This document shows, in pieces, positions 7,972 to 17,903 of a stretch of 58,127 nucleotides of DNA (position 1 is its first letter; each line of letters begins with the position of its first letter). The translations under genes and the position numbers were made by a program. Location: assembly GCA_025350325.1 (NCBI GenBank), contig JANXYB010000002.1, positions 1-58,127 on the forward strand. The letters run 5' to 3'. A model generated the notes under the pieces. It did not search any database. It saw only the letters and a program-made list of their open reading frames with translations, and had not been told where the DNA came from. The stretch comes from Acidobacteriaceae bacterium (GTDB lineage Bacteria > Acidobacteriota > Terriglobia > Terriglobales > Acidobacteriaceae).

Positions 7972-10746
7972 TTAGTGCGCCACTTGCACCGAGATCGACG
8001 TGCTCCCGGTTCCGTAGTTAGTTCCTCCGCTATAGGCCGCCTTGAGCGTGTGATTGCCGTTGGTCAGCGAAGAAGCTGCGACAGTTGTGGTTGCCACTCC
8101 GGCGGCATTCACAGTGACTGTAGCGAGCGTATTTGTTCCATCTGTGAAAGTGACTTGACCGGTCGCGTTCGGTGGGCCCGCGCTCCACGATTGGATTGAT
8201 GCGGTCAGTGTAAGGGTTCCGCCCGTAAGGTACCACGACGACGGATTGAATTGGACGATAACCGGAGCCGGAGTGACGCTGAATTGTTGGGTTTTGGGAC
8301 CGGCGGCAGCGTAGTTAGTCTGCGCCGCATAGTTCACAACAATCGTGTGATTGCCAACCGGTGGCTTGGGAATGATGAGGTTCACCGTACCCGAAGACAG
8401 AGCAAGCGTTACTGGAGCCTGACCGTCGTAGGTATAGGTGATCGAACCCAGCGGCGCGCCGGCATTTGAACTTGCATACACGCCACAGTGGAAGTCCGCA
8501 CCGTACGGGTACGGGGTGTTCCAGCAGGAGAGCGATAGGGTTACCGGCACCGGCAGCACGTTTAGCGAAACCGCTGCTGAAACGCCGCCGGCATTGAAGG
8601 GATCCCCTGAATAAACCGCCGAAAGCGAGTGCAATCCGGCAGGCAGACCCTTCAAATAGTAGAAGGCAGCTCCGCTGTTCAGGTTAAGAGTGATTAGCGT
8701 TGAGCCTCTTTCGGTGATTTGCACGGTACCGGTTGGCACATGGCCCTTTACGCCTGTCACCTTGACCGTAAGATTAGTGCCGAGGGGATAGGTAACGGTG
8801 CCTGATGAAAGACTTAGAGCAATATTGCCGTCGATCTGCACCTGGTAGTTGACCACCTGAGAAGACTGGTTTCCAGCCGCATCGATGGCCACGATGGTGA
8901 AGGTTTTCGCGCCGCTAGAGGAAGTGTCCAGCGTGGCCGTCACTGTTCCCGTGTTGGCAGTGCCGGCGGGGTAGGCGTGATTTCCGCAAGAAACAATGCC
9001 CGACCCGGTGTCACTGCAACTGAAGCTGACTTGTACCGGCTGGCCCTGGTAATACGGTCCGTTAGCTGTAAGTGTGGGATTTGAAACCGTGGGCATTGTG
9101 GTGTCGACGTTGATAGCAAACGTGTAGAAGTGGGTCGACCAACTGCCGCTGTTATCCTGCGTGAACAGAAATTCGTTGGTGCCGGCACAATCCTGCGAAT
9201 AATAGTGCAGCAGATAATTACCGTCACTAAGACCGCTCAGGGTCTGCACATCCGGGGTAAAAGTTGGTGCGAGCGGCCCGCTTGGCACTCCCGGAACAGG
9301 GCATGCCTGGCTGTTGGTCAAGGTTTTGTCGGTCGCAATGGGATCACCCGGTGCAGGCACGCTATTTGCCGGCGAGATGCCGTAGGTGAGCGTGCTGATA
9401 GGCGAAGGCGTAAAGCCTACCGCATTCGGCACAGGCGACCCGACCAGATAAGGTGGCTGAGTTGAGAGCGTTACCTTCGCGGTACTTGAATTGATCCAGT
9501 TGCCCGGTTGCATCCCGTCTACCGAGACGGTGGTTAGCGCCTCAGGAACTTGCGCAACCATGATAAAGCTTGAGTTGGGGTGGGTGGTAAGGCCTCCCCC
9601 AATATACAGTCCGGGGCCGGTGAAACTGGTGAGGAGATTCTGCGGGCAGTCCGTTTGCTGCAGGCCGGCGGCCGGATCAAATACACATGTGCCCCCAATC
9701 CAGCCCTCGGTGGCCATTAGAAATCCGATACCCTCGTGGTACGTAGTTCCGCCGGGCGTATGAATGTCCGGTAAGGTGAACGGTGGTCCGTCAAAGGTGT
9801 CTTTGAAGACTTCGTTTGCTTGGGTCGATACGGGGCATTGAGCACCCGATGCATTGCTGCCTGTGCCGGTCGTGCATTCGAGCGTGTAGAGCTTGCAAGC
9901 CGAGCCGCCATTGGGCAGCGATTCACCGCTATGTATCAAACAGATTGAGGTCGCAAACGGTGTTCCTGTGCCCCAGAGAGTTCCGAAGTTGGTCGGGTCA
10001 ATAAAAGAATCTCCCACCCGAGGATTCACACCGCTCGGATCAATGTTCAGTGTTCCGGCGTTTTGCGCTCCAGTCAGATCGAACTGAAAATCGACCATAT
10101 TGCTGCTACTCGGATTGAAAATAAAATCTTGCTTCAGTTGTTGTGGGCTCGGCCCGGTTGGCGGAATCGTGTTGCCAGAAATCAGAGCTGGGCCGCTCAC
10201 TCCTCCTGACGTGCAGTTGGTAACTAAATAGAGCGTCGAATTGGTGACGTATCCGCCCTCGTCTACTAAATCTATCTTTAGCTTCTGCTGCGTATTCGCA
10301 CTCAGATAAGAACTGATATCGATTGGAGCTACGCCGCCCGTGGCGAGGAAATGATCCGGGCTTTGCCCTGCGTCGGCCGCCGCCGTGTTCTCGTAGTTCT
10401 TCGTAAAGCAACTTGCGGAAGGAAGCCCTGGGTCCACGCCGGTAGTACAGACGTTGACAGGGTTGCCGTTGGCCGTGAGGTTCGTAATGAATATGTTGTT
10501 GTCGACAAGAACATTTCCCGAGCCGTCCGACGATGAAGACAGTACCGCAGTAGGCACTGCAGGACAACTCAGATTCAACGTATTGCTATTAAAAGTGTCG
10601 GGGTTTGCGAAACTGGCGCCATCATTCGATACGCGAATATTGATGGGTCCAAATAATTCAGTGCCGCTCTGTGCGACCAGATGCGGTGGGCACATTGTAA
10701 GGCAAATCGCAAAGGGGAAAAACAACAAGTGTAGGCGGGACTTCAT
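7972..10746 (-). CDS. Secreted protein with C-terminal bacterial Ig-like repeats
   Basis: This 924-residue exported protein has no recognised enzyme domain. I chose the ATG at 10746 because a signal peptide follows directly (basic MKSR, a long hydrophobic core, LVAQS cleavage-like site) and a GGAGAT binding site precedes it; the open frame extends 36 codons further upstream without such support. The last 290 residues or so hold three Ig-like beta-sandwich repeats of the Big_3 type, seen as repeated TVTYPLG/LTGGTLTLT openings and HSLSAVYSG/NHTIVVNY/HTLKAAYSG endings. The preceding 600 residues are Cys-, Gly- and Ser-rich, with a segment resembling bacterial Ig or cadherin-like folds (SFSCSDTGSGIVSCGN). 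Such proteins are typically surface adhesins or structural proteins. It stands alone, convergent with the phosphatase gene. Confidence 0.8.
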   Translation of the reverse strand: MKSRLHLLFFPFAICLTMCPPHLVAQSGTELFGPINIRVSNDGASFANPDTFNSNTLNLSCPAVPTAVLSSSSDGSGNVLVDNNIFITNLTANGNPVNVCTTGVDPGLPSASCFTKNYENTAAADAGQSPDHFLATGGVAPIDISSYLSANTQQKLKIDLVDEGGYVTNSTLYLVTNCTSGGVSGPALISGNTIPPTGPSPQQLKQDFIFNPSSSNMVDFQFDLTGAQNAGTLNIDPSGVNPRVGDSFIDPTNFGTLWGTGTPFATSICLIHSGESLPNGGSACKLYTLECTTGTGSNASGAQCPVSTQANEVFKDTFDGPPFTLPDIHTPGGTTYHEGIGFLMATEGWIGGTCVFDPAAGLQQTDCPQNLLTSFTGPGLYIGGGLTTHPNSSFIMVAQVPEALTTVSVDGMQPGNWINSSTAKVTLSTQPPYLVGSPVPNAVGFTPSPISTLTYGISPANSVPAPGDPIATDKTLTNSQACPVPGVPSGPLAPTFTPDVQTLSGLSDGNYLLHYYSQDCAGTNEFLFTQDNSGSWSTHFYTFAINVDTTMPTVSNPTLTANGPYYQGQPVQVSFSCSDTGSGIVSCGNHAYPAGTANTGTVTATLDTSSSGAKTFTIVAIDAAGNQSSQVVNYQVQIDGNIALSLSSGTVTYPLGTNLTVKVTGVKGHVPTGTVQITERGSTLITLNLNSGAAFYYLKGLPAGLHSLSAVYSGDPFNAGGVSAAVSLNVLPVPVTLSLSCWNTPYPYGADFHCGVYASSNAGAPLGSITYTYDGQAPVTLALSSGTVNLIIPKPPVGNHTIVVNYAAQTNYAAAGPKTQQFSVTPAPVIVQFNPSSWYLTGGTLTLTASIQSWSAGPPNATGQVTFTDGTNTLATVTVNAAGVATTTVAASSLTNGNHTLKAAYSGGTNYGTGSTSISVQVAH

Positions 10747-11353
10747 GTGTCGATCTCCGTGTTTCTTTGGCAGGAATTGAATGGGGACTGTCCCGCAGTA
10801 CCGATCCACGAGTCCGGTACTGCGAACTTGGGCTACAACCAGCGCTGCAAGCAACTATGACGGGGAAATCTCGTTGTAAGTCTGACCATAAATAGGCGGG
10901 CTGTCAATAGAATGTTTTGTGAATAGATTGATGACAAGCGACGACGATCAAAGCAGCCCCCTGACCTCGATTGCAATTTATTAGTGGGCCCAGTAGACAA
11001 TGCCGCCGGTGTCAATTAATTGTCGACGTACAGGGTCCTCGGGAAGCCTTGTTCGAACTGTGCGGAGTGACTCTCTCTGAATCCTCTCATGAGTCGAATT
11101 AGTCGCGCTATAACCCAAACGGCCCACAATCCTGTTGCTGAAAGTAACTAATGGGATGGTTCGCCGCTTTTGCCCCTCCCGGGGGTGGTGCGATCCGGAG
11201 GTTCAGGCAACGAATATAGATCCGCGTGCGTTGTTAATCGACAGTCTTTTTTTGGATCTCCGAGTATGAAAAATACATTGCCCTTCCGACAAATCCGTAC
11301 TTATACTCGCCACACGGTTCAGGCTTTCCAAAGATGACCTTGAGGATGTCTAC
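10747..11353. other. Divergent intergenic region
   Basis: About 600 bases lie between two divergently read secreted-protein genes. No protein-like frame or RNA gene was seen. A short AT-rich palindrome (CAATTAATTG, near 11013-11022) is the only symmetrical element noticed. Promoters for both flanking genes are expected here. Confidence 0.4.
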
Positions 11354-12967
11354 ATGAATCTGCACCATATTGAACTTCAAAACAAAGTCACAAGCGCCAC
11401 GGCTTTGGGGATTCTTGCAACCGCGTCCCTCGCGTGCCTGGCTTGGCCCGGTCTTGTCGGCGCGCAGTCCTCGCGCCACCATCACCATCCTTTGCCCCAA
11501 CCACAGACGAACGCGACTACCGTTTCGACCCCTACGCAAACGGTAACTTCCGGGGGAACCTGGCAGCCCCTGCCAAATCTGGCCCCCGAAGGGTTTGGCC
11601 CGATGATGCTGCTTTCTGACGGTACTGTGGCAGCCAACGGGTATTCCGACAACACCTGGTACCGGTTAAGTCCCGACAGCAAAGGTGCGTATCGCAACGG
11701 TGCGTGGAGCCAGCTAGCATCAATGAATTATCAGCGCCTTTACTTTCAATCAGACATACTCCCCAGTGGCAAGATTTTCGTATCCGGCGGCGAATACGGC
11801 AACGCCCCCGCGGGTTCCACCGAGACCTATGACCCGGTCGCTAATACCTGGACCGAGCGTGAAAGCGCTACAACTGTATACCCCGACATGAATTTCGTAG
11901 ACGGATCAAGCATGGTGCTGCCAAATGGCTCGGTGTTGGCCTACTCAGTAGAGGGGACGGAATGCATAGACCACAACTTAGGCATTTATGTAGGAGCTAT
12001 GCTGACTTACCACACTGCTTCTGGCACTTGGTCAAAGGCGGGCTGCCCGATCGGCGATCTGGACGAAACTAGTTGGGTCAAACTGCCCGATAACAGCATT
12101 CTTGCGCTCGACTTATACAGCCGCACCTCAGAGCGTTACATCCCCTCCATAAAGAAGTGGATTGCGGACGCACCGCCGCCTGTAAATCTGTTTAATCAAA
12201 ACGGTGAGTTAGGCGGCGGGTTCCTGTTGCCAAATGGAAAGGTTTTTTACATTGGTGGCACCAGCCAAACCCTGATTTACACCCCCAGCGGCAACACGCA
12301 TCCGGGTACGTGGGTTGAGGGACCCAGTTTTCCAATGAAGGCAGGCGTCGCGATCGGTGCGAACGACGCGCCTGCCGCTATGATGGCCGACGGCAAGGTC
12401 CTCCTGGCAGCTGATCCCTATGCGTGCGGTTACTGCGGTCCTACTTACTTTTTCGTTTACGACTATCGTAGCAACACTTTAACCGAGATCGCCGCTCCGG
12501 GGGGCGGGACATCCCTGCCGGGGGTGGCGTATGTCATGGGCATGCTTGACCTGCCGGATGGGTCAGTACTGTTCTCGCAGGATGATTCACAGCTTTATAC
12601 ATTCAGGCCCGCGGGAAAGCAGGTTGAGGCCGGCGAACCCCGCGTCCACCGCGCCAGTAGAAATAGAGACGGTTCCTATCATGTGACCGGTGCCGGGTTC
12701 AACGGCATTTCCGCTGGTACTAACTACGGCGACGAAAATCAGAACAGCACTAACTACCCCATTGCGCGCCTCACTGATTTCAAGGGAGACGTCTACTTCG
12801 CACGCACCTTCAACTGGAGTAGCACCGGGGTTGCGACCGGCAACCTGGAGGTGAGCACCGAGATGGCTCTACCCGAAGGCCTGCCGCATGGGATATATCT
12901 ACTGACTATCAGTGCGAATGGCATCAGCTCAGACGAATCGTGGGAATCGCGGATCTATTATTTCTAA
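11354..12967 (+). CDS. Secreted kelch-repeat protein of galactose-oxidase-like fold
   Basis: This 537-residue protein has an N-terminal signal peptide (hydrophobic residues about 15-37, ending VGAQS) followed by a His/Pro-rich linker. Kelch-type beta-propeller blades follow, each with a paired Gly and a downstream Trp or Tyr (ILPSGKIFVSGGE..., YDPVANTWTE, LLPNGKVFYIGG). The last 110 residues resemble the C-terminal all-beta domain of galactose-oxidase-like proteins (GAGFNGIS, NYPIARLTD, FNWSSTGVATG). The Cys/Tyr cofactor pair of true galactose or glyoxal oxidases is not obvious, so oxidase activity is not claimed. A GAGGA binding site precedes the ATG. It is monocistronic and reads toward the envelope trio, from which it is separated by 223 bases. 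Confidence 0.8.
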   Translation: MNLHHIELQNKVTSATALGILATASLACLAWPGLVGAQSSRHHHHPLPQPQTNATTVSTPTQTVTSGGTWQPLPNLAPEGFGPMMLLSDGTVAANGYSDNTWYRLSPDSKGAYRNGAWSQLASMNYQRLYFQSDILPSGKIFVSGGEYGNAPAGSTETYDPVANTWTERESATTVYPDMNFVDGSSMVLPNGSVLAYSVEGTECIDHNLGIYVGAMLTYHTASGTWSKAGCPIGDLDETSWVKLPDNSILALDLYSRTSERYIPSIKKWIADAPPPVNLFNQNGELGGGFLLPNGKVFYIGGTSQTLIYTPSGNTHPGTWVEGPSFPMKAGVAIGANDAPAAMMADGKVLLAADPYACGYCGPTYFFVYDYRSNTLTEIAAPGGGTSLPGVAYVMGMLDLPDGSVLFSQDDSQLYTFRPAGKQVEAGEPRVHRASRNRDGSYHVTGAGFNGISAGTNYGDENQNSTNYPIARLTDFKGDVYFARTFNWSSTGVATGNLEVSTEMALPEGLPHGIYLLTISANGISSDESWESRIYYF

Positions 12968-13190
12968 CAATCCTGCGATCGCTTCGCAGTAACAAGGACA
13001 CTGGTCGGCGGTTACCATGTCAGCTAAATGTCATGAAACTTAATCGGCCCGCAAAAAACGTCCGGCTCAATTGCCAAGGCGGGTGTATGGATCCCATTTC
13101 CACCTGACCGCACGGTATTGCAACGGGACGGCCCCCGGTCCGGGAACCAAAATGTTAGTGCGTCAGAACTAGACCAACGGAGAGAACATT

Positions 13191-14087
13191 ATGATTGCAG
13201 GGCTTTCTACCAGTGCCGTGCGCTCCACGGTCGTCATCGCCTGTACGGTGGCGGTGCTTACGCTGTTGTCCACGAGCGTTGCGAGCTCGCAGGGTGTTTC
13301 CGGAACCGAACAGCAACTCAGCGCGCTCCGGCAGCAGTTGAGCGCCCTGGACCATCGCGTCAAGGAGCTCGAGAAGACGGCGATAAACGTGGGTGGCCAG
13401 CCGGAAGCCGCGACGCCGGACCCCCGAATTGCGCGACTCGAAGCCGAGGTGCGCAGCCTGCAGAGCGAGATGAAGGCCGAGGCAGCGAGCCGCGAAAATC
13501 AGCCTGCGCAGATCGTTGCACCGTTCGTCGTGGTCGACAGTGCCGGCAAACCGATCCTGCGTGTTACCGAGGAAGGAAATGGCTTTAGCCGCGGTATTTA
13601 CGTGTACGACAGCAATACCTTGATAGCGGGCCACCTGGGCGTGATGCAGGATGGGACCGGACGGGTCTATGTGACGAGGAAAGGCGTCTTGCCCGTCGTG
13701 GTGGCGGCGGCGACCTCGGACGGCGGTACGCTCGCGCTAACCAGTGCGGCTGGTGGAAGCAATAGTGCTCTGAAGCTCTCGGTTGACGCCTCCGGCGGGA
13801 AGGTGCAAGTGTTCCCCAGGGGAGGCGGTTCTGCACAGGCCGAGTTGAAGGCCACGCCGAACGGCGGGGAGTTCGATGTCTACAACAAGCAAGGAGAAGC
13901 CGTTGGCTGGTTAGAGGCGACCAGTGGGGGAAACGGTAAATTCACGATAGGTCGAGCCGGCAAGATCTATGTCGAAGCTGCGGTCCTGCAAAACGGCAAG
14001 GGCATGATAATCGCGGGTCCGGATGTGGGCGGAGCGCCTCCTGGCCTGGTGATCCCGTATTACCTCGAGGGGAGGACCGGGCATTAG
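13191..14087 (+). CDS. Exported coiled-coil/beta-repeat protein, first gene of an envelope trio
   Basis: I do not recognise a family for this 298-residue protein. Residues about 10-32 form a signal peptide or membrane anchor (STVVIACTVAVLTLLSTSVAS). Residues about 38-105 are predicted coiled coil with heptad-like Leu/Ala spacing (EQQLSALRQQLSALDHRVKELE; LEAEVRSLQSEMKAE). From residue 110 the protein becomes Gly-, Val- and Ser-rich with short repeated beta-like units (FVVVDSAGKPILRV, VVAAATSDGGTLALTSA, GGKVQVFPRGGG), the sort of pattern seen in trimeric fibres. This suggests an oligomeric stalk-and-fibre protein at the cell surface; that is inference. A GGAGAG site precedes the ATG. The next gene starts 55 bases downstream. 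Confidence 0.75.
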   Translation: MIAGLSTSAVRSTVVIACTVAVLTLLSTSVASSQGVSGTEQQLSALRQQLSALDHRVKELEKTAINVGGQPEAATPDPRIARLEAEVRSLQSEMKAEAASRENQPAQIVAPFVVVDSAGKPILRVTEEGNGFSRGIYVYDSNTLIAGHLGVMQDGTGRVYVTRKGVLPVVVAAATSDGGTLALTSAAGGSNSALKLSVDASGGKVQVFPRGGGSAQAELKATPNGGEFDVYNKQGEAVGWLEATSGGNGKFTIGRAGKIYVEAAVLQNGKGMIIAGPDVGGAPPGLVIPYYLEGRTGH

Positions 14088-14142
14088 CGAGTGGAGATCA
14101 ATTGCACCGCTCGACCAACTGCGCGCGAAGGAAGAACACAGT

Positions 14143-15642
14143 ATGAGCTACTGCACACAATGCGGATCGCCACAAGCCGAAGGAGAGGCCTTCTGCGCCA
14201 CTTGCGGCACAGCACGCTCGCCAGCGTCGGGGACGCAAAGCGAGGGAGCATTTCACCCGGTGCCACCTGTTCAGCCGGTCGCGGTGCGGAACACCCCGCC
14301 TGTCGCCTCGACGGGACATGGCTTGCGGACCGTCCTGATCGTGGCGGCGGTGGCACTCTTCTTTGTACTGGGATTGGGCATCGGCGGGGCGTGGTACGTG
14401 GGGCACAAGCTGAAGGAAAAGGCTGAAGCTTTGCTGCATCCGCAAGCAGCGCATCCGGCTACTGCCTCTGCCTTGCCCGCGGCCGCAACGCCAGTAGCAA
14501 GCGTACATGGACGTCAACCACTCTCGAACAGTAGCAACGGCGCATCTTCATTTCCGCCGTGGACGCCGGGCGCGAACGCCACCACTGATCCGGCTGGCCC
14601 TGCTCCCCTCAAGGAGGGAATGCTGGTCGTCACCGCTGTTGCGGATGAGCAGGGTGACTACGAGTCGATGAAGCAGGTCACTCACATAGAGCCAAGCGGA
14701 ACCACGCTCTCCTATCACGCTGATCTTCCCAGCAACTCACCGCGGAAACAGGTGGACGGCAGCCGCACCGTTCTGGCGCAGGATCTGCTGTCTGCGCACG
14801 ACTATGCCGAACACTTCGGTACAAATGATCCGCTCAGCTTTCCGGGGACGACAGCGATCAGCGCATCCCGTGACGTTCTGGCTGAGTTGAAGACTAACGG
14901 ACATACCAATTTCAGATTTCAGCGGGTCGGCGGCGCGAGCGACGTTTCTTCGCTGATCGGCGGACTTGCTGGAATCGCACGGATGAGTTCGAAGGATCTC
15001 GGCAGCGATGCTCTTGAGCAAACCGGCAAGCAGGAGTGCATTCTGCAGCGGGCGAGCGACGGCCTCTTCGCTTTCCCCGTTCTGCTGAACGAAGAGCGCA
15101 CCGTGTTGCCAGCCCTGCACGCACGCTGCAACGCAGACGATGGCGCGGATGATTTTTACATCCTGGATCAGGCCGCCTACCCGCTGATGCTCTCGTTTAA
15201 GCTCGGCAACGGCCCACGACTACAAGTCATCAAGATCACTTACCCGGCACAGACTAAACAGACAGCGGCGCCGGACAAGCTGGAACAGGACCTGCAGGAA
15301 AAAAAGAAGGTCGAGATCTACGGCATCTATTTTGACTTCGCCAGCGATCGGTTGAAGGCGGAATCGACGCCGGTGCTGCAGGAGATCGCGCGCGTGATGC
15401 AGGCCCATCCCGACTGGAAGCTCTCGGTCAGCGGCCACACCGACAATATCGGTGGGGACGTCTACAATCTCGATCTGTCGAAGCGTCGCACTGCCGCAGT
15501 CAAACAGGCGCTCGTAACCGAATACAGCATCGCACCGGAACGCCTCGCCACCGATGGCTACGGCGCCTCTCGTCCCGTTGACACTAACGAAACTCTCGAA
15601 GGCCGGGCACGCAATCGGCGCGTGGAGCTCGTGCGCGAATAG
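14143..15642 (+). CDS. Zinc-ribbon, single-TM, OmpA-domain protein
   Basis: This 499-residue protein joins domains normally found apart. Residues 4-21 are a zinc ribbon (C4, C7, C18, C21). Residues about 61-86 are one membrane helix. A Pro/Ala-rich linker and a domain of about 230 residues of unknown fold follow. Residues about 389-499 are an OmpA-type peptidoglycan-binding domain with IYFDFASDRL, SGHTDN and the final GRARNRRVEL. With the TM helix as signal-anchor, the zinc ribbon would be cytoplasmic and the OmpA domain periplasmic, gripping peptidoglycan. The ATG is preceded by AAGGAAG. It is flanked at 55 and 38 bases by the other two exported proteins of the cluster, so a joint envelope role is likely. 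Confidence 0.85.
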   Translation: MSYCTQCGSPQAEGEAFCATCGTARSPASGTQSEGAFHPVPPVQPVAVRNTPPVASTGHGLRTVLIVAAVALFFVLGLGIGGAWYVGHKLKEKAEALLHPQAAHPATASALPAAATPVASVHGRQPLSNSSNGASSFPPWTPGANATTDPAGPAPLKEGMLVVTAVADEQGDYESMKQVTHIEPSGTTLSYHADLPSNSPRKQVDGSRTVLAQDLLSAHDYAEHFGTNDPLSFPGTTAISASRDVLAELKTNGHTNFRFQRVGGASDVSSLIGGLAGIARMSSKDLGSDALEQTGKQECILQRASDGLFAFPVLLNEERTVLPALHARCNADDGADDFYILDQAAYPLMLSFKLGNGPRLQVIKITYPAQTKQTAAPDKLEQDLQEKKKVEIYGIYFDFASDRLKAESTPVLQEIARVMQAHPDWKLSVSGHTDNIGGDVYNLDLSKRRTAAVKQALVTEYSIAPERLATDGYGASRPVDTNETLEGRARNRRVELVRE

Positions 15643-15680
15643 ACCACCGATCGAACGCCGTACCAAGGAGATGACCTCCC

Positions 15681-16427
15681 ATGAAGAAACACCCGGAACT
15701 TCTAACTCACCAAGAAATTTCTGACTTATCAGGGGGAACCATGACTGTATCGAATGATCACACGCGCCGCCGCATCTATGGTCTCCTGATGCTCGTCCTG
15801 GTCACCGTCACCAGCCTTGCGGGAGCTCAGGCCGCATCCACGCAGAAGAGCAGCGATACCGCCCACGCGACCAAGCTCGGAATCCTGCCGTTTGCCGATG
15901 CCACGGCGTCCGGCAACAACACTGCCGGCAGCGACGTCGGTCGCACGATGCTGTCGGAGGTGGTGCACTCGACGAACCTGCAGCCCCGGATGCTGGCGAC
16001 TGACGCAGGGGCAAAGGCCGACCAACTCGATGCCCAAAAAGCGATCGCCCTGGGCCGCGAGCAGCACGTCGATCTTGTCTTTATGGGTACCGTCCTCGAA
16101 GCGAAGACTCAGGAGTCAAACAAAAGCGGCTGGATCCCCTCGATCAAAGGTCAGTCAGCCAACGTCACCGTGCATCGAGTCAAGGCCACGGTGACTTTGC
16201 AGGGTGAGCTCTACGATGTGGCGAATGGACAGCGGATCTTCAGCGTTCGCGTAACCGGCAACAGCGCTAATAACGCGCTCGGCGGATCGACCTACACGAC
16301 TTTCGGAGCGTGGGGGAGTGACAACTATCGAAACTTTCTTGACTCACCTATGGGAAAAGCACTCCAGACGGCCCTTGCCGACATGACGAAGAAGATCGCA
16401 GCCACGCGAAAAGATGCACACGACTGA
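15681..16427 (+). CDS. Exported CsgG/FlgO-like protein, third gene of the envelope trio
   Basis: This 248-residue protein has the alpha/beta pattern of CsgG- or FlgO-type periplasmic/outer-membrane proteins: KLGILPFADAT, GSDVGRTMLSEVV, LDAQKAIALGREQHVDLVFMGTVLE, then VKATVTLQGELYDVANGQRIFSV and a C-terminal helix (GKALQTALADMTKKIA). Two starts are possible. ATG 15681 has a good AAGGAG site ten bases upstream; ATG 15741 gives a cleaner signal peptide (HTRRR, hydrophobic core, AGAQA) and has a G-rich site close by. There is no lipobox Cys, unlike CsgG itself. CsgG relatives form secretion pores or complex components at the outer membrane. It follows the OmpA-domain gene by 38 bases. Confidence 0.78.
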   Translation: MKKHPELLTHQEISDLSGGTMTVSNDHTRRRIYGLLMLVLVTVTSLAGAQAASTQKSSDTAHATKLGILPFADATASGNNTAGSDVGRTMLSEVVHSTNLQPRMLATDAGAKADQLDAQKAIALGREQHVDLVFMGTVLEAKTQESNKSGWIPSIKGQSANVTVHRVKATVTLQGELYDVANGQRIFSVRVTGNSANNALGGSTYTTFGAWGSDNYRNFLDSPMGKALQTALADMTKKIAATRKDAHD

Positions 16428-16628
16428 CTCTTCTCGCGACCCGATGACCGGCTAGTAGCCACATGCGATCGAAAAGCTTCATCAGCACCAAAAAACAAGA
16501 GCGTTTTTTAACAATCCGTCACGTCGAAGGCGGATCTGCTCTCGGACCACCCAACCCTAAGAACCAGTGCCGAAAAAACAGACCGATCATTCGCGCAATA
16601 ATCTTCAGACCCAGCCGGATGCTACAGC

Positions 16629-17903
16629 TCAGTTCAACGAAGTAAACTCGCGCAGGGCGGTGAGCAGGCGGTCCACCTCTTCCATCGTGTTGTAATGCAC
16701 CAGGCCGATTCGCAGCATGCCGCCTTTCTGTTCCACTTGAAGGCGCTCCGTCAAATTGAGGGCGTAGTAATTGCCCTCCCATGTGAAGATGCCTTGTGCG
16801 GCGAGAGATTCGGCAATCATCTTCGGGGAGTGATCCCCCATGCGGAGTGAGACTGTTGAGCAGCGTTCCTCAAATCGCTTAGGGTCAGTGATTCCGTAGA
16901 TGCGAACACTCGGAATTGTCTGCAAGCCCTCGATCAGCTTCGCGAGCAGACGTCGCTCGTAGGCGACCGTGGTGCGATAGGCTGCTGCCAGCGCTTCCCG
17001 CCGCGTCTTCGCGGTTCGGTCACTGTGACGGCCCACGCCTGCGATGTATTCAATTGCCGCACCGACCCCGGCGATCAACTCGTGTGCCTGGGTGCCGGTT
17101 TCCCACCGATCCGGACTCTCATCGGTAGACGGCCGTACCTTGTAGGGCTGAAGTCGCTCTAAATGTTCTCGCTTTCCGTAGAGCGTGCCCATGTGCGGCC
17201 CGAAGAATTTGTACGGGGAGCAAACCAGGAAATCGCAATCGAGCTCTTTGACGTCGATCAGACCATGAGGGGCATAGTGCACCGCGTCAATAAATATCAT
17301 TGCGCCGGTAGCATGGGCGAGACGCGTGATCTCTCCAACCGGATTAATGGTTCCCACCGCGTTGGACGCATAGCCTACGGCCACGAGCCGCGTTCGGTGG
17401 TTCAATTTGCTTTTCAGGTCATCGAGGTCGAGCGTGCAGTCCTCCTCGCGAATATCCGCTACCCTAATGACCACTCCCTTTTCCTCAAGCGCTTTCCAGG
17501 GCGAGAAATTGGCGTCATGATCGAGAGTGGTCAGGAGAATTTCATCGCCCGGCCCCAACTCTCGTCCAATCGACCGTGACAACGCAAGGGTAAGGGTAGT
17601 CATGTTCTGACCAAAAACAACCTCGCACGCCTCACAATGGAAAAAATCCGCCATTGCCGCACGCGTGTTAGCGATCATCTCGTCGCTGCGCCGACTGGTC
17701 AAGAAAGTTCCGTGCGTATTGGCGTTGGAGTTCATTAGGTAATTTTGGATTGCGGCAATGACCTGGTTGGGCACCTGGGTACCCGCAGGGCCGTCTAAAA
17801 AGGCTGCGGTCTGCCCGTTTATGCGCGATTCGAGCGATGGAAACTGCGAACGCACCCACGCCAGATCCAGCATCTGGTCCAGATCCGAGCCCGCTTTGGT
17901 CAT
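16629..17903 (-). CDS. Cysteine desulfurase-like class V aminotransferase
   Basis: This 424-residue PLP enzyme belongs to the class V group annotated as cysteine-desulfurase-like (the VC1184-type family). I place the start at ATG 17903, preceded by AGGAGA; the frame extends 61 codons upstream without support. Visible features are FLDGPAGTQVP near the N-terminus, the H-D-A-N segment (LDHDANFSPW), the D-A-V-H-Y-A-P-H-G segment, and SPYKFFGPHMG, whose Lys would bind PLP. The C-terminal region (FEERCSTVSLRMG, LRIGLVHYNT) is typical of the family. No active-site Cys loop of NifS/SufS type is evident, so true desulfurase activity is uncertain. It stands alone between the envelope trio and tRNA-Lys. 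Confidence 0.88.
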   Translation of the reverse strand: MTKAGSDLDQMLDLAWVRSQFPSLESRINGQTAAFLDGPAGTQVPNQVIAAIQNYLMNSNANTHGTFLTSRRSDEMIANTRAAMADFFHCEACEVVFGQNMTTLTLALSRSIGRELGPGDEILLTTLDHDANFSPWKALEEKGVVIRVADIREEDCTLDLDDLKSKLNHRTRLVAVGYASNAVGTINPVGEITRLAHATGAMIFIDAVHYAPHGLIDVKELDCDFLVCSPYKFFGPHMGTLYGKREHLERLQPYKVRPSTDESPDRWETGTQAHELIAGVGAAIEYIAGVGRHSDRTAKTRREALAAAYRTTVAYERRLLAKLIEGLQTIPSVRIYGITDPKRFEERCSTVSLRMGDHSPKMIAESLAAQGIFTWEGNYYALNLTERLQVEQKGGMLRIGLVHYNTMEEVDRLLTALREFTSLN

